A stretch of 64,000 nt of DNA from Branchiostoma floridae (taxonomy: Eukaryota > Chordata > Leptocardii > Amphioxiformes > Branchiostomatidae): contig NC_049996.1 of NCBI RefSeq assembly GCF_000003815.2, forward strand, positions 11,324,856 to 11,388,855, given 5' to 3'. The notes under the pieces are model-generated. The model searched no databases. It was not told the DNA's origin and worked only from the letters and a program-made list of their open reading frames with translations. Below, piece after piece: positions 23,271 through 34,037 of the stretch. The translations under genes were made by a program, and so were the position numbers. Position 1 is the stretch's first letter. The number at the start of each line of letters is the position of its first letter.

Positions 23271-25665
23271 TCACTGGTGGTACTGCTGGTAACACATCAT
23301 GAGGAGGTCCGGGAGTGGGAGGCGGTCCATCATCGTCATCAACACCAGCTGCAGGTCCAGAATGCACCTCTCTACAGCTGGGCAGGTGTTCATTCTGTGG
23401 GGAGGGGGGTGACAGGTGTCAGTCAAATCAACATCTCGGTCAAAAGGTGAAGAAGAATTGCTACTTGTCCATCGCAATTAGCAGTTCAACCAATGATAGC
23501 ATGGCACTTTTAAGTACGGCCAATGAGAGAGTCGCTGCATGCGATTCAAATACTTCCATTTTTGGTTTTTGGTTTTATTTCTACATTTTAACAATGGTGG
23601 GCAGGGCTATGGTATCGGTCTATTACAAAATGATTAGAAGAACAATCAAAGATGGTGGACAGGTGAAGTTACCTGGTGTTGTTGACAAGACTTGCGGCCA
23701 AGTTCAGGGCTGCGAGAGCGAGGCTGGAGGGAGCGTGCTGACAGATGACGTAGTCCTGCAGTGATGTCACCAGCAGGTGTCTGGCCAGACAGCTGGTCAG
23801 GTGGTCGTACCGTCCGGCCTCGGCCAGGTGCTCCAGGAACAGGATGGAGGTGGGAACGGTCAGGTGGAAACCGAGCGTACTCAAGACTTTCCTCTCCAGC
23901 TGGAAAACAACAGCAGTGTCACAATTCAGTATACAGTAAAAAATAAAAACTACATATTGTATATAAATATGAGATTTTTTTTTTTTTAAATAGTGCAGTA
24001 TGGTATTCAGTAACCGATTTGGTTGGATGAGATGTTTTATTTCCACTTGCTATTTTCCCACACAATGTTGTGCAGTCTCATACCATTATGCTTTTATGTA
24101 GCCACTCCTCGGTATGTATTACCATAATTGATACAGAATGCATAGATAGATGGATAAGGGCTCAATTTGTTCCTCACCATTCTGAGCTGCCCCCGTGTGT
24201 ACTGGCCTTCATCACACAAGCCGACAATCTCTTCAGCACAGAGGGGATGGACTTCCTCCTGTAAACAATGGTAGGAAAAGTCAGGTACATGTACTGAGGA
24301 AAAGCACACACAATGAGCACATTTAACTTCTCCCTACAACTACAGCTATGTGAACTGCAGTGAAGAACTGTCCAGTAGGGGGCGATGTTGCATGGTCTGA
24401 CACACTACATGCATTATTTGTATTATCTTGCTATGTCTAAATAAAGCCACAGTTTGAATATATGATTGAAAGGAATCTGCCAGTGGTAACTAGATTTGGA
24501 CCTTCACACAAAGAACCATAACTTCACCTACCGAACAACTTAAGTCAACGAACAAACGTTTGTGTAAGTGTGGAATTTTCTTCAACACATGCTGCACACT
24601 GACATCTTTTGATGTAATTTTGATTTTAGAATCAAATGTAAGTGTTTGAATAACTATTGATATTCAGAAAAATAGTTAGATGCAATATATTCACCATTTT
24701 GGTGGCGATGAAAAGCGCAGTGGCCCCAAGAAGCTGTAGACAGTCCAGTCCGAGAGGTGTTACGGCCAGGAAACGGTCCACGATGTTAACTGCAAGGAAC
24801 AGCGTTTCCGGTAGGAGGCGTGGTTGCATGGTCTGGCACACATGCGTCAACCAGCGGACTAGGAGGCCGCGCATCTCAGCTGTAATCTATAACAACACAA
24901 ATAGTTGTTGCAAATTAATGTCAACAATTTTTACGACGAAATTTATAAAATCGTTGCCGGAAAAAGCCAATTGAATGTTAAAATCTGACCATTCATCGAC
25001 AAGTATAATTATTACAGTACATCTATGAACAGATATATGTCCACCAAAATGAAATCAGACAAGCAAATACATAGGCGAAAGAAAGCCCTTTTACCTGAGG
25101 CTGGTTGTTAAGGGACTGGACGGGATGAAACTTGACTTCGTTGCTCTTCATCATGAGGAACCACTCGTTCAGGTAAGTCGGGTCGGCAGGAGCCTGCACC
25201 GTACTGTCCACGATCATCTGGTCGGGCACACTCCACTTGGGCGCCGCAGCCGCACTGGTGAAGGCATCGGTACATCCATGCATTGGACTGACATCATAGA
25301 TGTCCTAGAAAAACACAAATGATTACATATGATTCTATGGATCCATTGAGAGAACATTCAATCACAGAATTACCAGGTAAAGTATCAGTCCATTACACTA
25401 ATCTGATCAAAACAATAAATTGGTCACAGCTGTTTACATTTGTGATCGTACTGATAGACACAAGAACATTGTAAATCATTACGCTATCGTCATTTTATGA
25501 AGATCTATACGACAATATAGAAATCAGATCGCAATAACTAATGTGTAAGTGCTGATTGTCGACACGTACCTCGCAATAATCTGAGTCCGATGTCTCTCCG
25601 TCGCTGCCACGCCGAGATTGAAACTTCATCATGCTGGGCTTCATAGCGATCGCTGCCGGAAACAT
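23271..25665 (-). CDS. CCNO: Cyclin-O-like protein, left copy of the inverted pair
   Basis: Exons in transcript order: 25665-25570, 25304-25095, 24886-24695, 24258-24178, 23899-23673, 23394-23271. The 930 nt join in phase with GT-AG introns and give 309 aa. The cyclin box begins with KFHPVQSLNNQPQITAEMR, close to the vertebrate CCNO block FHP...QPQVTAESR. It continues with LVRWLTHV, LAVNIVDRFL, LDCLQLLGATALFIATK, EEVHP and LERKVLSTLGFHLTVPTS plus FLEHL, a run more like CCNO than cyclins A, B or D. The ~80-residue N-terminus is short and Ser/Asp-rich (RRGSDGETSDSDYCE). In vertebrates cyclin O acts in multiciliated-cell centriole amplification and oocyte growth. The reading frame stays open upstream of the chosen ATG in this copy only; the ATG is chosen because it is shared and follows the TATA box. 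Confidence 0.87.
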
Positions 25666-25782
25666 TATAATCAGAGGACGGTAATCGATCGACGAGAGTA
25701 GCAAAGCTTCACTGGATATTGGACGATGGGGAGATGTTGTCAAATCCACGAGGAATGGTAGAGATCCATCAAAAATGCTCCG

Positions 25783-25789
25783 ATTTATA
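25783..25789 (-). promoter_or_regulatory. TATA-like box of the left cyclin-O-like gene
   Basis: TATAAAT on the minus strand, ~120 bp upstream of the ATG at 25665, and identical to the mirror element at 29214-29220. Confidence 0.6.
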
Positions 25790-25844
25790 CTTGAAAAGTC
25801 AGACGGCTGAGTCTGGCAGACGATCGTGGTGTCTCGCCGGCATG

Positions 25845-25856
25845 TTTCCCGCCAAA
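25845..25856 (-). promoter_or_regulatory. E2F-type site of the left cyclin-O-like gene
   Basis: TTTGGCGGGAAA on the minus strand matches the E2F consensus (TTTSSCGC/GCGGGAAA). It lies ~56 bp upstream of the TATA-like box and is perfectly conserved in the other copy. Confidence 0.65.
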
Positions 25857-25865
25857 TCCACACAT

Positions 25866-28800
25866 TTCACCCTACGCTCTGATTGGTTGATTTCCTAATT
25901 GCCGTCAGACACACCTGGACCGTCCCCGTCTGGGCAATCTTAATTCTGCGATGTGATTGGTCAGTTTGATAACGTAATCATCGAATGGCGAGACGCCTGG
26001 CATTCCTGCACGTCCACACGGGATCAAGTCAGACATAAGTGTCTGTGATTTGTGGGCCCATCAAAATCATACAAGATATGTTTCTGATTGAACGACAGTG
26101 TTTAATTATTTCTAATCTGTTTCTAATAGCGTCGGTACATAATTGGGTATTTGCATCCATCTATTGCGTGAAGAATTAATTGTTGGTATGTCACGTTTGA
26201 CATCGATTCTTTGGTTTCAACAACATTCAGCTGCGCTTTAGCAGCTGCACTTTTAGATCATATCGCCGGAGGTCGCTACTGGACGGTCTGTGTCAAGTTC
26301 GTAATGTAGGTTCTGACAGCAACTTGAGACTAATGCTGTTTTGATAGGGTAAATGATATCTCACTTTATTTTCATGTTAAGCATAGTAGAGGCTGCTCAG
26401 TTGGGAACTTTTGTTAGTTACTGTATATACACACAGATGCTAGTAAATAGGGTTTATGAAGCACGCACAGGCTGTCGTCTGCTGATTCGCTTGACTGCAT
26501 GGCATTCTTGCACAGATCAACAGATGCGGTTGGCATACACTTGATAAATGAAACGCTAGAGGTCGCTATTGAGCCGTCTTTATTAGGACATACCAGATCT
26601 GGTATACGATAGCCTGGGATTGAATAACGAAACAAGTAACAGTTGGTCAATTTCGGTATCCTGGATATAAATCAACGACTGAATCACTTCTTTGATATAG
26701 AAGACGATGAATCGCGATTCACAAAAATATCAACATTGACGTTAACTTACTTGACAATTATCAACATCAAAACATAGTAAAATTTCAATCTACTTGGCAC
26801 GCACGTCAACACTGAGAGGGCTTGATGTCCATTTGTTTCATGGCATTCAGGACGACCAATGGCATCCGAATACAAGTGCAACGTCAAACTGCGTACTTTG
26901 TATATAAATCGCTAGAGGCCGCTGCTATACCGTGTACGTGCGACGTTCGTTAATCTCCAAGCAGATGTTCAGGTAGAAGTTATTGTCACAGTCTGCTCAT
27001 AATGTAATCATCGAATGTCGAGGCACCTGACATTCCTACTCGTCCACACGGGATCAAGTCAGACAGAACCGTCTGTGATTTGTGGACCCACCAAAAGCAG
27101 ACAAGAAACGTTTCTGATTGAACGACAGTGTTTAATTGTTTCTCATCTGTTTTCTATGGACATTGGTACATAAACAACCGTTTGCATCTATCTATTGCGA
27201 GAAGAATTGTTGTTATGACATCGTTTGACATCGCTTCTTTGGTTTCAACCGCATTCAGCTGCACTTTAGCAGCTGCTCGCTAAGATCATACCGACGGAGG
27301 TCGCAACTGGACGGTCTCCGTCAAGTTCGTAATGTAGCTTGTCCTAGAACTAGAACAGACTCTAGATCTGTTTGGCCAACTGGACCAAGGGACATGGCCA
27401 CGGGATGAACAGAGGAAGAGATACAAAGACACTCTCAAATACTACCTGAAAAAGGGACATTTTGACCCACTGAACCTTGAAAAAACTGTGTACAAGCTGA
27501 CGTTCTTCAATCTCCAAGCAGATCTTCGGATAGACGTTATTGTCGGTATAATCTATTCACCATGCAGTAGCGCCCTCTAGCGACTGACGTATAAAATCCA
27601 TGTTAAGAAACAGGCCAGTGTGTTGTCACTGTCGCTGAATCAGATGAAATGAGGCGATTTCTGGTTGAACTTTCCACATTCTGAGGTAGAATGGATTATC
27701 CTTGGCTAGCGGCAGGGGTAGGGGACAATGATGGCACGGCTTCTGTGGAAGAGACTATGATAATAATAGTGCGATCAATCATTCATCATAACAGTGAGGT
27801 CCTTATCAAATACCCCAGTCTCTGATTCAATAAAGAAACAGATGAGAAACAATCTAACACTGTCGTTCAATCAGAAGAGCATCTTGTATGGTTTTGGTGG
27901 GTACACAAATCACAGACGTTTCTGTCTGAATCCCCGTGTGGACGTACACGAATGCCAGGTGTCTCAACATTCGATAATTACATCATCAGACTGACCAATC
28001 ACAGAGCAGACTGTGACAAAACTTCTACCCGAACATCTGCTTGAAGAATAACGAACGTCGCACGTACACGGTCTAGCAGCGGCCTCTAGCGATTTATATA
28101 CGAGGTGCACGGTTTAACTTTGCACTAGTACTCGGATGGCATTGGTCGTCCCGAATGCATGTTTATCGCGCTTTACAAATATAATAGACATCAAGCCATC
28201 TCAGCGTTGACATCCCAAGTTGAATAAAATGTCACCATGTTTTGATGTAGATAATGTTAACATCAATGTTGGTATGTTTGTGAATCGGGATTCATCGTCC
28301 TCTACATCAAAGAAGTGGTTCAGTCGTTGGTTCCTATCCAGCATGCCGAAATTGACCAACTGTTACTTCTTTCGTTATTTAATCTCAGGAATGGTTCTCT
28401 GGTATGTCCTAATAAAGACGGCTCAATAACAAAACCTAGCGTTTCATTTATCAAGTGTAGACTAGGGCCAACCGCATCTGATGATCTGTGCAAGAGCGTA
28501 AGTCAAGCGAAATCAGCAGACGACCGTCTGTGCGTTTTTCATTAGCCCTGATTTGCTGACACCTGTGTGTAACTAATAAAAGTTTCCAACTGATCAGTAG
28601 CCTCTACTATGCTTGATATTTCATGCAAATATGGAAAAAGTGAGATTTACACTATCCACTCAGCATTAGACTCCAAGTTGCTATCACAAGCTACTAGTAC
28701 ATTACGAACTTGACGGAGACCGTCCAGTAGCGACCTCCGGCGATATGATCTAAAGTGCAGCTGCTAAAGCTCAACTGAATGTTGTTGAATTCAAACAAGT

Positions 28801-29137
28801 GGAGTCAGATGATGACATACCAACAATTCTTTACGCAATAGACAGATGCAAACGGTTGTTTATGTGCCGGTGTCCATATAAAACAGATGAGAAACAATTA
28901 AACACTGTCGTTCAATCAGAAGAGTATCTTGTATGATTTTGGAGGGTCCACAAATCACAGACGGTTCTGTCTGACTTAATCCCGTGTGGACGTGCAGGAA
29001 TGCCAGGCGTCTCGACATTCGATGATTACATTATCAAACTGACCAATCACAGCGCAGAATAAAGACTGTCCAGACAGGGACGGTCCAGGTGTGTCTGACG
29101 GCAATTACCAATGAACCAATTAGAGCGCAGGGCGAAA
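25866..29137. other. Head-to-head spacer between the two cyclin-O-like promoters
   Basis: About 3.3 kb without a supportable gene. It contains the inner parts of both arms, the ~1 kb direct repeats, the word CTCCAAGCAGAT near 26955 and 27513 (reverse complement near 28037), and a fragment of a LINE reverse-transcriptase-associated tail at about 27390-27485. The unpaired centre is about 27165-27835. Confidence 0.7.
27388..27486 (+). pseudogene. Fragment of an RTE-type LINE polyprotein tail
   Basis: One frame reads FGQLDQGTWPRDEQRKRYKD and then TLKYYLKKGHFDP. Such a basic block (RGGQRKRYKDTLK-like) is, from memory, common downstream of reverse transcriptases in RTE/CR1-like LINEs of marine invertebrates. 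It is ~100 bp with no flanking reverse-transcriptase domain, so it is a dead remnant. It sits in the unpaired centre of the inverted duplication. Confidence 0.5.
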
Positions 29138-29146
29138 AGGTGTGGA

Positions 29147-29158
29147 TTTGGCGGGAAA
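29147..29158 (+). promoter_or_regulatory. E2F-type site of the right cyclin-O-like gene
   Basis: TTTGGCGGGAAA, ~56 bp upstream of a TATA-like box, the exact mirror of 25845-25856. It fits cell-cycle-linked transcription. Confidence 0.65.
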
Positions 29159-29213
29159 CATGCCGGCGAGACACCACGATCGTCTGCCAGACTCAGCCGT
29201 CTGACTTTTCAAG

Positions 29214-29220
29214 TATAAAT
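29214..29220 (+). promoter_or_regulatory. TATA-like box of the right cyclin-O-like gene
   Basis: TATAAAT in the context aagTATAAATcgg, ~118 bp upstream of the ATG at 29338. The same element is present in the mirror copy. Confidence 0.6.
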
Positions 29221-29337
29221 CGGAGCATTTTTGATGGATCTTTACCATTCCTCGTGGATTTGACAACATCTCCTCATCGTCCAATATCCAGTGAAGACTT
29301 GCTACTCTCGTCGATCGTCTAACGTGCTCTGATTATA

Positions 29338-31917
29338 ATGTTTCCGGCAGCGATCGCTATGAAGCCCAGCATGATGAAGTTCCAATCTCGTCGTGGCAGC
29401 GACGGAGAGACATCGGACTCAGATTATTGCGAGGTACGTGTCGACAATCAGCACTTACACATTAGTTATTGCGATCTGATTTCTATATTGTCGTATAGAT
29501 CATCATAAAACGGTGATAGCGTGATGATTTACAATGTTCTTGTACCGATCAATACGATCACAAGTGTAAACATCTGAGACCAATTCATCGTTTTGATTAG
29601 ATTAGTGTAATGGACTGATACTTACCTGACAATTCTGCCATAGAATGGGTCGATTAGTAGACTTCTTTTGGTGAGTCCATTGAATCATCTGTAATCATTT
29701 TTACTTTTCCAGGACATCTATGATGTCAGTCCAATGCATGGATGCACCGATGCCTTCACCAGTGCGGCTACGGCGCCCAAGTGGAGTGTGCCCGACCAGA
29801 TGATCGTGGACAGTACGGTGCAGGCTCCTGCCGACCCGACTTACCTGAACGAGTGGTTCCTCATGATGAAGAGCAACGAAGTCAAGTTTCATCCCGTCCA
29901 GTCCCTCAACAACCAGCCTCAGGTAAAAGGGCGTTCTTTCGCCTATGTATTTGCTTGTATGATTTCATTTTGTTGGATGTAATATTTTTACTTTGCTCGG
30001 CGTACAAGTCAATGAATAGTCAGATCTTGACGACAAATCATTCAATCGACTTTTTCCGACAACGATTTTATAAATTTCGTCGCATGAATGAAAAATGGTT
30101 GGCATTAATTTGCAACAACTATTTGCGTTGTTACAGATCACAGGTGAGATGAGAGGTCTCCTAGTCCGCTGGTTGACGCATGTGTGCCAGACCATGCAAC
30201 CACGCCTCCTACCGGAAACGCTGTTCCTTGCAGTTAACATCGTGGACCGTTTCCTGGCCGTAACACCTCTCGGACTGGACTGCCTACAGCTTCTTGGGGC
30301 CACCGCGCTTTTCATCGCTACCAAGATGGTGAATATATTACTTTTAACTATTTTTCTAAATAACAATAGTTATTCAAACACTTACATTTGATTCTAAAAT
30401 CAAAATTACATCAAAAGATGTCAGTGTGCAGCATGTGTTGAAGAAAATTCCACACTTACACAAACGTATGTTGGTTTACTTTAGTTGTTCGGTAGGTGGA
30501 GTTATGGTGCTTTGTGTGAAGGTCCAAATCTAGTTACCACTGGTAGATTCCTTTCAATCATATATTCAAACTGTGGCCTTATTTTGACAATTAGCAAGAT
30601 AATACAAACAATGCATGTAGTGTGTCAGACCGTGCAACAGCGCCCCCTACTGGAAAGTTCTTCACTGCAGTTCACATAGTTGTAGTTGTAGGGAGAAGTT
30701 AAATGTGCTCATTGTGTGTGCTTTTCCTCAGTACATGTACCTGACTTTTCCAACCATCTTTTACAGGAGGAAGTCCATCCCCTCTGTGCTGAAGAGATTG
30801 TCAGCTTGTGTGATGAAGGCCAGTACACACGGGGACAGCTCAGAATGGTGAGGAACAAATTGAGCCCTTATCCATACATCTTTTCTGTATCAATTATGGT
30901 AATACATACCCAGGAGTGGCTACATAAAAGCATAATGGTATGAGACTAAAGAAAATTGTGTGGGAAAATAGCAAGTGGAAAAAAAACACATCTCTCCCAA
31001 CCAAATCAGTTACTGAATACCCGGCATACTGCACTATTTAAAAAAAAAATGCTCTCATATTTAGATACAATATAGTTTTATTTTTTACTGTTTACTGAAT
31101 TGTGACACTGCTGTTGTTTTCCAGCTGGAGAGGAAAGTCTTGAGTACGCTCGGTTTCCACCTGACCGTTCCCACCTCCATCCTGTTCCTGGAGCACCTGG
31201 CCGAGGCCGGCCAGTACGACCACCTGACCAGCTGCCTGGCCAGACACCTGCTGGTGACATCACTGCAGGACTACGTCATCTGTCAGCACGCTCCCTCCAG
31301 CCTCGCTCTCGCAGCCCTGAACTTGGCCGCAAGTCTTGTCAACAACACCAGGTAACTTCACCTGTCCGCCATCTTTGATTGTACCTCTATTAAATCATTT
31401 TGTAATAGACCGATCCCATAGCCTTGCTCCCCCTTTGTCAAATTGTAGGAAAGCAAAAGAAAGTTTTAATACGTTTTACAAAAAAATGTGACGTTTTGAG
31501 CAAAATTGAATTGCACAGTGTTTTAAAATGATGTGAGTGGAATGTATTTCAGCCTAGAAAGGGCTGTAAATTTCAATGAAAAGTCAATGAACCATTCATT
31601 CATTCATCCATTCAAAGACTTAAAAATCAAATACTTGATGGGCATACAGCCACTCTCTCATTGGTCATACTCAAAATCGCTGTACTATCATTGGCTAAAC
31701 TGCTAATTGCTATGGACAATCAGGATTCAATTCTTCTTTATCCATTTGACTGATATGTTGATTTGACTGACACCTGTCACCCCCTCCCCCCAGAATGAAC
31801 ACCTGCCCAGCTGTAGAGAGGTGCATTCTGGACCTGCAGCTGGTGTTGATGACGATGATGGACAGCCTCCCCCTCCCGGACCTCCTCATGATGTGTTACC
31901 AGCAGTACCACCAGTGA
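29338..31917 (+). CDS. CCNO: Cyclin-O-like protein, right copy of the inverted pair
   Basis: Exons 29338-29433, 29713-29922, 30137-30328, 30767-30847, 31125-31351 and 31794-31917 have exactly the lengths of the left copy (96, 210, 192, 81, 227, 124) and give 309 aa. Differences noticed are few: Ala to Thr in the exon 2 Ala cluster, ITAEM to ITGEM, EEIVGL to EEIVSL, EAGRYDH to EAGQYDH, and MDRLPL to MDSLPL. Neither copy has a stop or frameshift, so both look functional. An in-frame stop upstream of the ATG excludes the longer N-terminus that is open in the left copy. The gene converges on CFAP65, whose stop codon is ~2.1 kb downstream. The assignment rests on the same cyclin-box resemblance to CCNO. 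Confidence 0.87.
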
Positions 31918-34037
31918 ACACTGACCTCCGTCCATCCCACATCACAACTCTCATCTGACTTATGACATCCGTGTTCTGAAGTGATGCTGAACAACCTTAG
32001 AACAGATGTAAAGTACTTTGGCAAAACCCACTTTTCAACGGTTAATGGTCAATCAGTCTCGAATTGTATCTGAAAGATGCATTTTAACATTGTTGTGTAA
32101 AATTGTGCTGTCCTTGTGTAAGATTATTATTCATATTGTGCTGGCATGATAATGATGTTCTTCAGAATTGTTGTTCAGATGAGACTATTCACAAAGTGCA
32201 ATACTTAATGTAATGTGATGAAATGTAGTGTGATGTAATGTGATGTGATGTGATTTATTGAATATTGAGAGTAGTTGGGAAATGATGCAATATTGTGACT
32301 GTTGTACATAAAATATATAATATATGCTATGCTGCTATTTCAAAAGTAATAACTTATTATGAATATGGGACAGCTATTGTGACAGGATATGTATTGTATG
32401 AAAAAAAAATTTCGTATCTCAACGAATAAACTGTTGAGTACTTTGATACTTTTTGTACTCTCTTATTTCTTTCTAAGAGACATTGCCTAAGTTTCAAGCC
32501 TTGCTATAATTATCAAATAAAAGATCATGAATTCAGTAAAAAAGATTAGAACTAGAAAAGCCAACAACTTGAAAACAATCCCATCAGCAAACTCAGCACC
32601 TTCATCAAACCATGGAGAAGACCTCAACATGTAGCTTGTAAATTTCCAATATCTTCATCCTTGAAACTGGTACTTGCCTGTAACGTTACAATAACTATCA
32701 TTTCTGTCATTTAAAAGGAAAAGGGTTGTCCTACATGTCCACAGGTACGAAAAATTCCTTTCAAAGTCTTACTATACTTACATCTAAGTATTACTATAAA
32801 TCTGGCATACAGAATTCAATTGCTTATTCCTAACCCAACTAGTGAGACCCATTCATTCTGTAGCTATCCTGTCCACAGTATATGGTGAATATATGGCAGA
32901 CCTACAAAGATGACCATATGACTCCCTAGTTAGACTCCATAATGCCAATATGCCATCAGGATTTCTACAACTCAACACCAGAAGACCCCCAAAACAATAG
33001 AAAGATTCTGAAATAGTAGCTTAGAGCCATGCTGTATTGTAAGAGAAGTAATGAACAGAACATGTCAAGAGCACTTATAGTAGATAATTATGTATGCAAC
33101 GTACGGTAAATGTTGAAAAGTTTGGGGTGGTTTTGTTTTTGCAGTTTATCGTAACGCCAGGAGTATACCTTTCCATTGTATTGCTAAACTGTAAACAACC
33201 TTTTCCTTTCAGGTTGAAATTAAGTCCCAAAAATAAAATGAAATTACTGTTGCAAGAGAGGAGAGGTGAAGTAACAAGTAAATATCTAAGAATCTTACAC
33301 TGGCAAAATATACATTTAAGGGATTTAAGTAAACAAACAAAACAGGCAGAGTGTGTAGAAAGTGCAGAATTCATTTTAATGATTCTTCTTTCTCAGATAT
33401 AGAAAATTACAACCATTGTCCTCATATACATAACTGTGTTTCTCTACGAACGAGAAAATATACCAATACACCTCAGACGTGTAATGTTCAAATGTCTTCT
33501 AAAGAATTCAGTGTGCAAATCTTAAAATGTGTTCTCTACAACATGTACAATACAGAGCCTTTTTTTTAATTTTCACTACTAGTATATATAGCAATCCAAC
33601 TTCATGAAATCCAAGGGATAGTTGAATACCAAGTCTCAATATTTCTTTATATATTTACAAGAAGATATAAGGCACTTAATTCACGAGAAAGGAGTTCTTC
33701 TTTTATCAAGGCACTAACGTGGGTTAGAAAATGCCATCTTTATACAGCTTGCAGAAAAGCTAAGGCACAATAGACACCAAATCACATTCAAACCATATTT
33801 GAGTGAAACATCATGAGGTTTCATAATCATAAGAAAAAACATCGCTCGTGTTTGTATAAAGAATTGAGCCTGAAGTTATATATTATAGCATACAAGTGCA
33901 CAACAAGCTATGTGATACATGTGCTGTACACTCTATATAATAAACTTGGCAAATCGGTGCCTACAATCACGAAAACAAAGAGAAAATGTTTGTGCACATT
34001 GTTGAAACTTTATACACTCTGTTCACTTCAAACGACT
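31918..34037. other. Convergent 3' interval between cyclin-O-like and CFAP65
   Basis: Holds the 3' UTR of the cyclin-O-like gene (AATAAA at 32425-32430, mirror of the left copy), the outer end of the right duplication arm (to ~32.9 kb), and about 1 kb of single-copy AT-rich sequence that should include the CFAP65 3' UTR. No gene is supported. Confidence 0.5.
32425..32430 (+). promoter_or_regulatory. Polyadenylation signal of the right cyclin-O-like copy
   Basis: AATAAA ~510 bp after the stop codon, in sequence conserved with 22792-22797 on the opposite arm. Confidence 0.6.

Larger units (their letters stand above)
22200..32900. repeat. Large inverted duplication (two ~5 kb arms) carrying two cyclin-O-like genes
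   Basis: The left arm (~22.2-27.2 kb) is mirrored by the right arm (~27.8-32.9 kb). Reverse-complement matches run from the outer flanks (22288-22320 versus about 32775-32840; the polyadenylation area 22792 versus 32430) through all exons and introns to the promoters and beyond. Mirror coordinates sum to ~55000-55240, so the centre is near 27.5 kb. Arms differ by scattered substitutions and small indels; for example ~100 bp at about 22335-22440 is absent from the right arm. Each arm also contains a diverged internal direct repeat of ~1 kb (about 25960-26320 versus 26995-27340, mirrored on the right). Confidence 0.92.

Noticed and set aside
33094-33402. 102-codon plus-strand frame between cyclin-O and CFAP65
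   Set aside because: AT-rich 3' intergenic sequence with low complexity and no domain or splice evidence.
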